NCBI RefSeq assembly: GCF_900316465.1
Contig: NZ_ONDD01000001.1
Location: forward strand, 62,001 to 126,000
Direction of reading: 5' to 3'
Origin: an uncultured Fibrobacter sp.
GTDB taxonomy: Bacteria > Fibrobacterota > Fibrobacteria > Fibrobacterales > Fibrobacteraceae
Length of the DNA stretch: 64,000 nt
Part shown: positions 53,727 to 63,022 of the stretch, one piece after another
Layout: each line of letters opens with the position of its first letter
How positions within the stretch are numbered: position 1 is the first letter of the stretch
Notes under the pieces: model-generated
The model's database searches: none
Told to the model about the DNA's origin: nothing
Seen by the model: the letters and a program-made list of their open reading frames with translations, nothing else
Translations under genes and position numbers: made by a program

Positions 53727-55162
53727 CCTCCATCAAGCAACAGACAATCCGCAGTTCCAAATGGAATTTTATCGAACGAATTTCCACCCAAGGAATTCAA
53801 TTCCTACTTGGAATCATCATGGCACGTCTGTTGCTGCCTTCAGACTACGGAACAATCGGTCTCCTTGCCATCTTTTTTGAAATTTCCCAAGCCTTCATCG
53901 ATAGCGGATTCAGTTCCGCCTTGATTCGGACCAAAGACCCTTCCAAAAAAGACTACAGCACTGTATTCTACTTCAACCTAGGCATTTCCATCGCTATCTA
54001 CGCACTGCTCTTCTTCGCAGCGCCCTTCATCGCGAATTTCTTCAAAATTCAAGTACTGTGCCCAATCCTGAGAGTCCAAGCCATAACGTTGATTATCAAC
54101 GCCATCATGGCAGTCCAAGTATCCATGCTCAATATCAAGCTGGACTTCAAGGCTTTGGCACAACGAAAGGTTGCTGCAACACTCATCAGCGGCGTTTGCG
54201 GCATCGGTTTCGCCTATATCGGACATGGCGTTTGGTCACTAGTCTACCAGCAACTAATTGCCGCCGGCATCAACCTCATCTTCATCTGCTATATTTGTCG
54301 TTGGATTCCCACGACAGGGTTCAGCATGGAATCTTTCAAGAGGCTAGGTTCTTTCGGCAGCCGCCTCCTTGCCGCCGGATTGTTGCACACAATATACCGC
54401 AACATGACCACCTTCGCAATCGGCAAATTCTATTCCGCCCAAGACCTTGGATACTATTCACGCGGTTCCAACTTCTCCGACTTGCCCAATAACACAATTA
54501 ATGGAGTACTTCAAACCGTAACCTACCCGATTCTCGCCAAAATTCAAGATGACGAGGAACACCTAGTCCGTGTTTACAGGAAATACATTCGAATCACATC
54601 CTTGACCATTTTCATTTTTTCGGGAATTCTTTGCGCTCTCGCCGAACCAATTATTCTTTTCTGTCTAACGGAAAAATGGGCAAAGGCGGTTATTTTCTTG
54701 CATGTATTCGCCTTCTCAAGCATGTTTGACCACTTGAGCACAATCAACCTAAATCTACTCAAAGTCAAGGGTCGCTCTGATTTATTTCTCAAACTTGAAA
54801 TCATCAAAAAAGCCATTTCTATCACAATTCTAATATGCGCCATCCCTTTCGGGGTTTTTGCCATTTGTCTTTCAAAGCTTCTGTATAATCAAATTGCAGT
54901 ATTCATCAACACTTACTACACCGGGAAACTGTTCCATCTCGGTTACATTCAACAAGTTAAGGATTTTTCGCCATACCTTATCCGCTGCATACTAGCATGT
55001 ATCCCCGTTTACTTCATGACCTACTTGCAATTGCCTCATATTGTAACTATCATTGTCGGAAGCAGTACGGCTTTACTCCTGTACTGGCTCATGCTTCGCA
55101 AGAATCCCGACATGCAAGAACTCGTTGACCTTGTCAAAATGAAATTCAAGAAGAAAAAATGA
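53723..55162 (+). CDS. Wzx-like polysaccharide flippase (MOP superfamily)
   Basis: This is an inner-membrane exporter of lipid-linked glycan units, 479 residues with about 12-14 hydrophobic helices. The N-terminus SSKWNFIERISTQGIQFLLGIIMARLLLPSDYGTIGL is typical of WzxC-type transporters, as is GIGFAYIGHGVWSLVYQQL. It overlaps the genes on both sides by ATGA junctions, tying the flippase to LicD and the glycerophosphotransferase. This suggests the decorated repeat is built on an undecaprenyl carrier and flipped. No Wzy polymerase was identified in the window. Confidence 0.92.
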   Translation: MTSIKQQTIRSSKWNFIERISTQGIQFLLGIIMARLLLPSDYGTIGLLAIFFEISQAFIDSGFSSALIRTKDPSKKDYSTVFYFNLGISIAIYALLFFAAPFIANFFKIQVLCPILRVQAITLIINAIMAVQVSMLNIKLDFKALAQRKVAATLISGVCGIGFAYIGHGVWSLVYQQLIAAGINLIFICYICRWIPTTGFSMESFKRLGSFGSRLLAAGLLHTIYRNMTTFAIGKFYSAQDLGYYSRGSNFSDLPNNTINGVLQTVTYPILAKIQDDEEHLVRVYRKYIRITSLTIFIFSGILCALAEPIILFCLTEKWAKAVIFLHVFAFSSMFDHLSTINLNLLKVKGRSDLFLKLEIIKKAISITILICAIPFGVFAICLSKLLYNQIAVFINTYYTGKLFHLGYIQQVKDFSPYLIRCILACIPVYFMTYLQLPHIVTIIVGSSTALLLYWLMLRKNPDMQELVDLVKMKFKKKK

Positions 55163-56424
55163 AAGCGATAGACAAACTCAAACTGGAAATCAAGCGGTTA
55201 ATCAACAAGAAAACGAAAAAGAATCCCAAAGCCGTTTTCTTTTACCCACACGAAAATTGTGGGCTTGACGGCTACGATATTCTGAACGGGGAATCTGACA
55301 ACGTTCTTTGTTTGTTCAACGACATGGTCCGCGACCCCAAATTTGACAATTACGAATTCTATCTGCTTTATTACCATGACGACCGTCTGCAATCCTATAA
55401 GGATTACTGCAAGAATTTTCACCCCGAACGCATCCATTACGTAAGATTCAAGGACGGGAAGGGCACGCGCAAGGCCATAGCCAAATGCTACACGGTCTTC
55501 ACGGATTCGGACTACACTCGCCTACCCTACAAGGTCCCGACGCAAAGAGCCATTTGCCTCAATTATTTTGGAGGACTTATCAAAAACGAATTTCACCGTT
55601 GGGAAAATCACGGTGGCTTCGAAAAAATGCTTCAGGAACAGCGGGATATGTACAGGATGTACGATTATCACCTTTCTATATCCGATATCAGTTCCAAATT
55701 TATCGCTCTTGACAACTGCCATTACTATCCCCATTTTATTTCTCTCGGCTTTCCTCGCAACGACATCCTTTTCAAAGACCATTCCGCATTAAGAAGCGAA
55801 ATCGAAAAGCTTGTCGGATTCAAGATCAGCAAACTGATTACCTACGTTCCCACACATCGCGACTACGAAAATCCGGCACGTGAATTTTACGACGCTCAAA
55901 AAGCAAAAAAGCGTTCCATTTGGGGAAACGTCACCGAAGACGAGCTCGGCAATCTTGAAAAGACCCTAGCCGAAACAGGAACGTTAATCATCGCAAAAGT
56001 TCATCCGATTCAACAAGCTCACACAAACGTTGTCAAAGCCGAAGGAACACAGCACATCCTTTTCTACAAGGATTTGGTCCAAAAAATCAAGACCAGCCTC
56101 AACCCTCTATTAGCCATTTCAGACAGCATCATTACGGACTATACGACAACCGTGTACGACTTCTTGTACATGGATCGTCCCATCATCTATTACTTCTACG
56201 ATATCGAACGCTACCGCGAAACGCGCGGGTTCTTTATCGAGCCCATAGAATCGATTTGCGCCGGTCACCTAACGTATAATTTGGCACAGATGCAAGACGC
56301 CATTCGGGACATCGCAGAAGGGAAGGACCCAGAAAAGCAAAAAAGAGCTTTCTTGCGACAGCTATTCATCAAATACGACGACGCCAACGCAACGCAGCGC
56401 ATTAAGGATTTCTTTTTTCCGTAA
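55159..56424 (+). CDS. CDP-glycerol glycerophosphotransferase family protein (TagB/TagF/TarL type), copy 1
   Basis: Enzymes of this family transfer glycerol-phosphate or ribitol-phosphate from CDP-polyols, making teichoic-acid-like chains. The 421 residues show the family landmarks: NYFGGLIKN in place of the usual WHG region, LGFPRNDILF, ITYVPTHRDY, IAKVHPIQ, and SIITDYTTTVYDFLYMDRPIIYYFYD followed by RGFF. The altered WHG segment suggests an acceptor different from that of copy 2. It acts on the cytoplasmic face. It overlaps the flippase gene (ATGA), with the acyltransferase 6 bp downstream. Confidence 0.92.
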   Translation: MKAIDKLKLEIKRLINKKTKKNPKAVFFYPHENCGLDGYDILNGESDNVLCLFNDMVRDPKFDNYEFYLLYYHDDRLQSYKDYCKNFHPERIHYVRFKDGKGTRKAIAKCYTVFTDSDYTRLPYKVPTQRAICLNYFGGLIKNEFHRWENHGGFEKMLQEQRDMYRMYDYHLSISDISSKFIALDNCHYYPHFISLGFPRNDILFKDHSALRSEIEKLVGFKISKLITYVPTHRDYENPAREFYDAQKAKKRSIWGNVTEDELGNLEKTLAETGTLIIAKVHPIQQAHTNVVKAEGTQHILFYKDLVQKIKTSLNPLLAISDSIITDYTTTVYDFLYMDRPIIYYFYDIERYRETRGFFIEPIESICAGHLTYNLAQMQDAIRDIAEGKDPEKQKRAFLRQLFIKYDDANATQRIKDFFFP

Positions 56425-56430
56425 AGACCT

Positions 56431-57480
56431 ATGATCGCTTTCTACATTGGCATACTCATACTCTGCTTCTGGAAAATCAAATTCTCAAAAAAAGATTTCT
56501 ACAATGATTTTCTACAGCGGGACCAATGCGATTCCATAAAAGGAATTTTCATTCTTTTCGTTTTCGTAAGACACATCCTTCAGTATATCATCGGTAGCGG
56601 CTATGATTTTTCCGCCATGCCCGACCAGCTTTTTGTAAAAATCGACCGCGAGCTGGACCAACTCATAGTTGTCATGTTTCTGTTTTATTCCGGCTACGGA
56701 ATCATGGAATCCATTTTCAAAAAGAAAGCGGATTACGTAAAAAATATGCCGTTAAAGCGAATTTTACCGACCATCCTAAATTTCGACGTGGCCGTACTCG
56801 CATTCTTTATATTGAACCAATTTATCGGCAAAGAAATGACCATTTCCGAGGTATTGCTTTCATTTACCGGATGGGATAGTATCGGAAACAGCAACTGGTA
56901 TATTTTCGTAATTGTACTTTGTTACGCCATTGTCTGGTTGTCTTTTTTCATCACGACAAAAGCTCAGGTTCTCAACCCTAAAAGAGCCCTCGTTTTCGCC
57001 AGCTTTTTATTCATCATTGCGCTTGTAACTCTAGCCCTTACCAAAAAAGAATGGTGGTACAACACTATTTTTGCTTTTGACGCAGGACTTTTATTTTCCT
57101 ATTTCAAAGAAAAGCTCGTACCCACACTACAAAAGAACTATGCATTCGCATTCACAGCATCGACAATAGCATTCATCGCACTTCATTTATTGCACAACCG
57201 AATCCCGTCACCGTTATTCAATCTGGAATGCATCGTTTTCGCACTGTGCGTCATTCTGGCCACAATGAAAGTGAAAATAAAGAATCAAGCGCTTCTTTGG
57301 CTTGGTGCCCACTTGTTTCCGCTATACATTTATCAAAGGCTTGCCATGATTGCCCTATCGCGCGTAGACGATGGAGCATTCGTAAAAAACAACCCTTTAG
57401 TCTACATGCTTATCTGCTGCGTTATTATGATACTGATAGCGATTCCTTACCGTTTCATTCGCATTTCGTTCAACAAGTAG
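56431..57480 (+). CDS. Membrane acyltransferase-3-like protein of the glycan locus
   Basis: The 349-residue polytopic protein has about ten hydrophobic helices. QCDSIKGIFILFVFVRHILQYI near residue 30 corresponds to the acyltransferase-3 N-terminal motif with R-H. GIMESIFKK and SNWYIFVIVLCYAIVW follow the usual pattern (the N-W-Y triad before helix 5). The C-terminus lacks a recognisable extra domain. It would O-acetylate or otherwise acylate the glycan; this is an inference from family and position, 6 bp after the glycerophosphotransferase. It is probably the last gene of the first transcription unit. Confidence 0.85.
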   Translation: MIAFYIGILILCFWKIKFSKKDFYNDFLQRDQCDSIKGIFILFVFVRHILQYIIGSGYDFSAMPDQLFVKIDRELDQLIVVMFLFYSGYGIMESIFKKKADYVKNMPLKRILPTILNFDVAVLAFFILNQFIGKEMTISEVLLSFTGWDSIGNSNWYIFVIVLCYAIVWLSFFITTKAQVLNPKRALVFASFLFIIALVTLALTKKEWWYNTIFAFDAGLLFSYFKEKLVPTLQKNYAFAFTASTIAFIALHLLHNRIPSPLFNLECIVFALCVILATMKVKIKNQALLWLGAHLFPLYIYQRLAMIALSRVDDGAFVKNNPLVYMLICCVIMILIAIPYRFIRISFNK

Positions 57481-57562
57481 GGACACCCCATCCCATTTTG
57501 CTATATTTGCCTTCAAAGAAACATCATCGAGATGTCTCCTTATAAAAAAGAGGAATCGTATC

Positions 57563-58621
57563 ATGTACTATGTCAACCCCATCATAAAGGGATTTTTTCG
57601 CACCAACCAGCCGGAAGGTCGCGGCAAATACGTAAGGCTCGATCAGAACGAAAACCCAGATGGAATCCCGCAATGGCTCTTTGACAAAGCAATGGCGAAA
57701 GTCACCCCAGAATACCTTTCCATCTACCCCGAAGAATCCAAGCTCACTGAAGAATATGCGAAGGTCATCGGCCTCACCGCCGACAACATCGCCCTCACCG
57801 ACGGAAGCGTCGTTGCCATGGGATACGTGATTAAAGTGTTCGGCGAGCCGAGCAAGGACCTCGTCTGTGTCACGCCGACATTCGGCATGTACAAGGTCTA
57901 CGCCGACATGCAAGGCATGAACACGAAATTCGTCCACTATGAAAAAGATTACACGTTCGACATCAAAAAGCTTCTCGCCGAAATCAACGAGAACACGAGC
58001 CTAGTCTCTCTCGTGAATCCGAACATGCCTATCGGTAACGCCTACACCATGGACGAAATCCGCAAGGTGCTCGACAAGGCCAAGGAAAACAACGCGCTTG
58101 TCATCGTTGATGAAGCCTATTATCTCTTCCACAAAGAAACGGCTCTCCCGCTCCTGAAGGAATACGACAACCTCGTCATTCTCCGCACATTCTCCAAGAT
58201 GCTTTCGATGCCGGGGCTCCGCATCGGAGTCGTCATTTCGAGCGCAGAAAACGCCCAGTACGTTCGCAACTACAAGCCGCACTACACTGTGAACGCGGTT
58301 GCACTTGCCGTTGCTGAAGAAATGGTTGCCAACTACGACCGCGTCGTGAAGGAACTCACCGACAAATTCGAAGCGGGCAAAACTTACCTGCTCAATGCAC
58401 TTAAAGAAACCGGCTACTCCTTCATTCCGACCGAAGGCTGCTTTATCTGCATTACGCCCAAGCATAAGACCGCAGAATACATCACCGACGAACTCAAGAA
58501 TCGCGGCATTCTCATCTTCTGCGGCAAGGGTGATTCCGCCGGATTCCTACGCGTCACCATCTGGGACAAAAAGTACATGGAAATGTTCATGAAGGAACTT
58601 GTGGACATCGACGTAGCCTAA
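57563..58621 (+). CDS. HisC-like class I/II aminotransferase
   Basis: This 352-residue PLP enzyme resembles histidinol-phosphate aminotransferase, but there are no histidine genes nearby. It has RLDQNENPDGIP near 26, the VNPNMPIGN segment in place of NPNNPTG, IVDEAYYLF with the cofactor Asp, and TFSKMLSMPGLRIGVV with the PLP Lys at 212. Context suggests amination of a phosphorylated keto-polyol for the second CDP-activation module (inference). AGAGGA precedes the ATG. An 82-bp gap with an AT-rich stretch separates it from the previous gene and may contain a promoter. Confidence 0.9.
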   Translation: MYYVNPIIKGFFRTNQPEGRGKYVRLDQNENPDGIPQWLFDKAMAKVTPEYLSIYPEESKLTEEYAKVIGLTADNIALTDGSVVAMGYVIKVFGEPSKDLVCVTPTFGMYKVYADMQGMNTKFVHYEKDYTFDIKKLLAEINENTSLVSLVNPNMPIGNAYTMDEIRKVLDKAKENNALVIVDEAYYLFHKETALPLLKEYDNLVILRTFSKMLSMPGLRIGVVISSAENAQYVRNYKPHYTVNAVALAVAEEMVANYDRVVKELTDKFEAGKTYLLNALKETGYSFIPTEGCFICITPKHKTAEYITDELKNRGILIFCGKGDSAGFLRVTIWDKKYMEMFMKELVDIDVA

Positions 58622-58645
58622 CAATAACGACAATAGGATTTTTCA

Positions 58646-59365
58646 ATGAAGCATGTAGCAATTATTCTGGCAGGTGGCTCCGGAACCCGGATGGGGGGAG
58701 CCATGCCCAAGCAATTTCTCTCGTTGAACGACAAGCCTGTCATTGTTTATACGTTGGAAAATTTTCAGCGGAACGAGAACATTGATGAAATTCTCATTGT
58801 TTGCATAAAGGACTGGATCGAGCACCTCAAAGAAATTCTGGACGAATTTAAAATTCCCAAGGTAAGGTGGATTGTAGAAGGCGGTGCGACCGGTCACGAC
58901 TCTTCCCGCAACGGCATTTTCTTTTTGAAGGACAAACTGGAAGATGGAGACCAGGTAATTATTCACGATGCAGCCCGCCCCATTCTGCCCCAGCAAGCCA
59001 TCAACGAGATGTTAAAAGTCTCGCACGAAAAAGGAAACGCATCTCTCGCTATTCCCTGCTACGAAACGGTGCTGTTTACCGAAGACGGTGGCAAAAGCGG
59101 ACTCAAAGAATTGGATCGTAGTTCCATTATGCGTGTACAGACCCCGCAAGCTTACAACTACAAGTTGATTCGTACCATGTACGAAAAAGCCGAAGCCGAA
59201 GACAAGCACGATTTCATTTACGCAGACCTCGTCTGCACCTATTACGGCGAACGCATTTACTTTTCCAAAGGCTTTACGAACAACATCAAGATTACCCGCA
59301 AAGAGGACATCCCTCTTTGCAAGGCCCTCATGAAGTTTAGTGACGAAGAGCTGTTCAATTCCTAA
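58646..59365 (+). CDS. IspD/TarI-like cytidylyltransferase, copy 2
   Basis: This 239-residue paralogue of the enzyme at 48632 is predicted to make a CDP-polyol or related CDP-compound. It has AIILAGGSGTRMGGAMPKQFL at 5-25, IKDWIEHL near 52, VEGGATGHDSSRNGI, VIIHDAARPI, IMRVQTPQAYN and NIKITRKEDIP near 216. The IKDWIEHL segment matches copy 1 and separates both from standard IspD. It lies between the HisC-like aminotransferase and RpiB with short gaps (24 and 13 bp), which suggests a distinct substrate from copy 1. Confidence 0.87.
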   Translation: MKHVAIILAGGSGTRMGGAMPKQFLSLNDKPVIVYTLENFQRNENIDEILIVCIKDWIEHLKEILDEFKIPKVRWIVEGGATGHDSSRNGIFFLKDKLEDGDQVIIHDAARPILPQQAINEMLKVSHEKGNASLAIPCYETVLFTEDGGKSGLKELDRSSIMRVQTPQAYNYKLIRTMYEKAEAEDKHDFIYADLVCTYYGERIYFSKGFTNNIKITRKEDIPLCKALMKFSDEELFNS

Positions 59366-59378
59366 CCAAAGGATTCAT

Positions 59379-59816
59379 ATGATCAAGAAAATTGCAATTG
59401 GCGCAGACCACGCTGGAGTGGAATACAAGCAGTCCCTTATCCAATATTTAGAATCCAAAGGCTATGAAATTATAAACGTTGGCACCGATACCACAGACGC
59501 CGTCGATTACCCCATCTACGCCAAGAAAGTATGCGAAGAAGTCACAAGCGGACGAGTCGATACAGGCATTCTCATCTGCGGTACCGGAATCGGCATGAGC
59601 ATGATGGCAAACAAGCAGAAGGGCATCCGCGCAGCTGTTTGCGGAGACACTAAATCAGCCGAATTCACCAGGCTCCACAACAATGCAAACGTTCTCTGCA
59701 TGGGCGCACGCATTATCAGTTTTGACCTCTGCAAGCAAATTACAGACATCTACCTTGCAACCGACTTCATGGGCGGCAAGCACAAAGTGCGCATCGACAT
59801 GTTTGAGTCCAATTAA
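59379..59816 (+). CDS. rpiB: Ribose-5-phosphate isomerase B
   Basis: RpiB interconverts ribose 5-phosphate and ribulose 5-phosphate in the cytoplasm. The start MIKKIAIGADHAG at 59379 follows AAAGGA; a longer frame overlaps the upstream gene. The 145-residue protein has the family's usual length, with GADHAGVEYK, GTDTTDAVDYP, LICGTGIGMSMMANK (with the active-site Cys) and RAAVCGD. In this locus it could supply ribulose 5-phosphate, the precursor of ribitol 5-phosphate, to the cytidylyltransferase just upstream. That link is an inference from gene order; a related aldose-phosphate substrate is also possible. Confidence 0.93.
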   Translation: MIKKIAIGADHAGVEYKQSLIQYLESKGYEIINVGTDTTDAVDYPIYAKKVCEEVTSGRVDTGILICGTGIGMSMMANKQKGIRAAVCGDTKSAEFTRLHNNANVLCMGARIISFDLCKQITDIYLATDFMGGKHKVRIDMFESN

Positions 59817-59839
59817 GTCAGCAAGAAAAATTCCACATC

Positions 59840-61003
59840 ATGAAAGATTTAAGTGTTAGAACATCTCGATTTAGCGATTCGATGATCCGCCAAATGACTC
59901 GCATTTCTTTGGATTGCGGGGCCATCAACCTTTCCCAGGGGTTTCCAGACTTTGAGCCGCCTAAAGAAATTACCGACCGTTTGAAAACGGTCGCCGACGA
60001 AGGCCCCCACCAATACGCAGTCACTTGGGGTGCTCCGAACTTTAGGGAAGCCCTGGCCAAAAAGCAGAGTCACTTTACCGGGCAACACATCGACCCCATG
60101 AAAAACGTCGTAGTCACCTGCGGCAGTACAGAGGCCATGGTAGCAGCCATGATGGCCGTGACAAATCCTGGCGACAAAGTCGTGCTGTTCTCCCCCTTCT
60201 TTGAAAACTACATTGCAGACACCATTCTTTGCGGCACAGAGCCAATCTATGTTCCTCTAATCCCGCCCGATTTCAAATTCAACGTGGATGCACTTGAAAA
60301 AGCAATCTGCACCGAAGGCGTCAAGGCCTTGCTCGTCTGCAATCCATCGAACCCCAGCGGCAAGGTTTTCTCAGAGCAGGAACTCCAGATTATTGCAGAC
60401 CTCGCCATCAAACATGACATCTACGTCATTACCGACGAAGTCTATGAGCACATCATCTACGCCCCGCACAAGCACACACATATTTCCACCCTCAAGGGCA
60501 TGGAAGAAAGGACTCTAGTCTGTTCTTCCCTTTCAAAGACTTTCTCTATTACAGGATGGCGGCTTGGCTATGTAATTTCAAGCGAACGCATCATTGACAG
60601 AGTCAAGAAAGTCCACGACTTCTTGACCGTCGGTGCGGCAGCGCCACTTATGGAAGCCGCCGTTGTCGGCTTGAACTTTGGCGACGACTACTATATCGGT
60701 CTGCAGCAGCACTACACCCACATGAAAAATCTTTTCACGCAGGGTCTCAAGGATTTAGGGATCCCTTTCACCGATCCTCAAGGCGCCTACTTTGTACTGG
60801 CGGACATCAGCAAGTTCGGCTACAAGAGCGATGTGGATTTCTGCGTAGACCTAGCCCAAAAAATCGGTGTCGGAGCAGTTCCCGCTTCCTGTTTCTTCAA
60901 GGAAGATGTCCATCACCTTATCCGCCTGCACTTTGCCAAGAAAGACAAGACGTTGAACGAGGCTTTAAATCGACTTGAAAAAATAAATATTTTAGTTAAA
61001 TAA
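59840..61003 (+). CDS. Class I aminotransferase (methionine/kynurenine aminotransferase-like)
   Basis: The 387-residue PLP enzyme has INLSQGFPDFEPP near 28, QYAVTWGAPNFREALA, NPSNPSGKVF near 175, ITDEVYEHIIY and SSLSKTFSITGWRLGY with the PLP Lys at 233. These match the YbdL/kynurenine aminotransferase group of fold type I. Its substrate in the locus is unknown, and it could also be a general amino-acid aminotransferase caught in the operon. It is 23 bp after rpiB. The 3' end overlaps the convergent GT2 gene by 12 bp, so it closes the plus-strand part of the locus. Confidence 0.9.
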   Translation: MKDLSVRTSRFSDSMIRQMTRISLDCGAINLSQGFPDFEPPKEITDRLKTVADEGPHQYAVTWGAPNFREALAKKQSHFTGQHIDPMKNVVVTCGSTEAMVAAMMAVTNPGDKVVLFSPFFENYIADTILCGTEPIYVPLIPPDFKFNVDALEKAICTEGVKALLVCNPSNPSGKVFSEQELQIIADLAIKHDIYVITDEVYEHIIYAPHKHTHISTLKGMEERTLVCSSLSKTFSITGWRLGYVISSERIIDRVKKVHDFLTVGAAAPLMEAAVVGLNFGDDYYIGLQQHYTHMKNLFTQGLKDLGIPFTDPQGAYFVLADISKFGYKSDVDFCVDLAQKIGVGAVPASCFFKEDVHHLIRLHFAKKDKTLNEALNRLEKINILVK

Positions 61004-61822
61004 AGAAAATTTCAACAAGCGGTAAATCATTCTCGGCGATGTCTTGAACTTAAGCGCCATAACTATCATTTGCCAACGCAATTTTTTATCAACAGTCAAA
61101 AAGGCGTTTCTTACAACATCACACGCCATACGATCACGCGAGGAATTGTAGCGCTCTAAAAAATCGGGATGCTTCATGAGCATCAATTCCCACGCTTGTG
61201 TGTATTTTAAAGGATTCACAGAAAGAGAATCCGTTTGAATGATGTAATCCACTAGAGGTTCTTCCATACAATATATGGAATAATTCTTTTGCGCACGCAC
61301 AAGCAATTCAAATTCCTGAAACCTAGGCATTTCAGAATCAAATTTTTCTTGCTTAAAAACAATGCTTTTGCCAATAAGGGTTTGTGTGCCGATAGACATG
61401 GGCATCACATCTTTCGACAAGAAGCCTTCCTTAAAATAATCCGAAACAAGGCCAATCTTTTTCCCATCAGACATTCTATTCATTCTGCAAAATACAATGT
61501 CGGCATTTTTTTCTTGAAGGGCCTTCAATTGCTTTTCAAGCTTATCTTCATGCCAAATATCATCGCTATCCTGAAATGCGATGTATTCTCCACGGGCATG
61601 ATCAATTCCGTTGTTACGAGCAACGCATGCACCAGCATTTTCTTGGTGCACATAGACAATTCTATCATCGTTAAAGCTTTTTACCACTTCACGCGTATTG
61701 TCAGAAGATCCATCGTCAACAATAATCAGCTCAAAATCCTTGTACGTCTGGCGCAGGATACTTTCAACAGCCTTAGGAAGAATGCGCGCTCTATTGAAAG
61801 ACGGGAGAACAATCGAAATCAT
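60992..61822 (-). CDS. Family 2 glycosyltransferase
   Basis: This is a predicted inverting glycosyltransferase that adds a sugar to the surface glycan. The start at ATG 61822 (MISIVLPSFNRARILPKAVESIL) follows GGAGG; a GTG six codons earlier is less likely. The 276-residue protein has IIVDDGSSDNT near 37, VARNNGIDHARGEYIAFQDSDDIW near 76-100 with the DxD metal site, and no membrane segments. Its ATG overlaps the stop of the upstream gene (ATGA), so it is translated with the TagF-like enzyme. Confidence 0.93.
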   Translation of the reverse strand: MISIVLPSFNRARILPKAVESILRQTYKDFELIIVDDGSSDNTREVVKSFNDDRIVYVHQENAGACVARNNGIDHARGEYIAFQDSDDIWHEDKLEKQLKALQEKNADIVFCRMNRMSDGKKIGLVSDYFKEGFLSKDVMPMSIGTQTLIGKSIVFKQEKFDSEMPRFQEFELLVRAQKNYSIYCMEEPLVDYIIQTDSLSVNPLKYTQAWELMLMKHPDFLERYNSSRDRMACDVVRNAFLTVDKKLRWQMIVMALKFKTSPRMIYRLLKFSLFN

Positions 61823-63015
61823 ACCACCTCCAAATTGCACTGGTTACATATGGCACGATACATATTTTCGCTGTAACAAGTTCCAACAATAGAAGCATCT
61901 TCGAACAAATCATTCAGTTGCTTTGTTGAAGCGATATCCCCTGCAGAAATCTTTTCAATCAAATCATCGACATTCAGCGCCTTGTCCGTCACAACGCGTC
62001 CGTAAGCGTCATTCAAAGAGGAATACGACAAATAATCCGCTTCATCAGGAACATAGAATACAATCGGCCTATTCAACAAGGCGTAATCGACGCTGCAACT
62101 AGAATAATCTGTCACCAAGCAATCCGCAGCCATCAGCAAATGCTGCACAGACCGAACCTGCTTATCGCCGAGCACCTGAAAATGGCAGTTATCCGATTTC
62201 ATCGCGAACTGAGTCAGCGGATGCAGCTTGACCAAGAAAAGGATGTTTTCCTTTTTCAAATAATCCTGAAACTTTTCGCTAGAAGAAAGTTCCTGCAAAA
62301 TATCCTTGACGGTGTCCCGATGAGTATTCGGGCTCACGCGATAAGTCGGCATGTAAAGAACAACCTTCGAATACGAATCAAAATCCACATTTGAAACCAA
62401 TGACGAGCGTTCCATTTTTTCGCGGAACAGGTCGTTACGCGGCTGTCCGGTAATTACAATCGAGTCTCGTTTGACATCGAATTGTTCCATCACTCGTTCA
62501 GCGGTATATTCCGACGTTCCTAAAGATATGTCGCGGCCAACCCAGTTGAAAACCGCATCCACAGTTCTCTTTACATTCAACTTGAGGCCGGAATAATTCT
62601 CATTATAGATTTTCTTGAACCCGCCAACACCATGCCACAGTGCTACGATTTTTGCACCGCCCACCAAAGGAATCGCGCCAAAATCATCCAAGCCATTTGT
62701 CATAATGGCAACACCGCAGCGAAGAGACATCATCACGCCCTTGAACGAAGAACTAAGGTAAGCCTCGTAACCCAATTGACGTACCTGAGCAACAACATTC
62801 TTGTTACGAGTAAGCCAAACGCAACGAATGTTCGAATGGTTCTTGTTCACGTATTCAAACAAGAACTTGGCGTTATCATCATATTTTTTCCCAATCCAGC
62901 AACCAAAAGCCCAAAGATTCCTGTCACGGAACGTAATCAACTTCAAAATACGGAAGAGAACGCCCATCATGGGCAACGAAAACTTACGCCATTCAAGGAA
63001 CTTAGGTAACTTCAT
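61819..63015 (-). CDS. CDP-glycerol glycerophosphotransferase family protein, copy 2
   Basis: A second TagB/TagF-type polymerase or primase of 398 residues. It has the canonical VALWHGVGGFKKI near 135 (catalytic-type His), GTSEYTAERV, ITGQPRNDLF, YMPTYRVS, FLVKLHPLTQF and ADCLVTDYSSCSVDYALLNRPIVFYVPDEADY. Unlike copy 1 it keeps the WHG motif. A hydrophobic or basic N-terminus suggests peripheral association with the inner membrane. It overlaps the GT2 gene (ATGA), and the GT32 gene lies 7 bp upstream. Confidence 0.93.
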   Translation of the reverse strand: MKLPKFLEWRKFSLPMMGVLFRILKLITFRDRNLWAFGCWIGKKYDDNAKFLFEYVNKNHSNIRCVWLTRNKNVVAQVRQLGYEAYLSSSFKGVMMSLRCGVAIMTNGLDDFGAIPLVGGAKIVALWHGVGGFKKIYNENYSGLKLNVKRTVDAVFNWVGRDISLGTSEYTAERVMEQFDVKRDSIVITGQPRNDLFREKMERSSLVSNVDFDSYSKVVLYMPTYRVSPNTHRDTVKDILQELSSSEKFQDYLKKENILFLVKLHPLTQFAMKSDNCHFQVLGDKQVRSVQHLLMAADCLVTDYSSCSVDYALLNRPIVFYVPDEADYLSYSSLNDAYGRVVTDKALNVDDLIEKISAGDIASTKQLNDLFEDASIVGTCYSENMYRAICNQCNLEVV

Positions 63016-63022
63016 ACAGCAA

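Noticed and set aside
58646..59365. Housekeeping IspD of isoprenoid synthesis
   Set aside because: The second copy in the same locus and the surrounding CDP-polyol transferases favour a glycan role, and IspF is not adjacent; the housekeeping role is not fully excluded.
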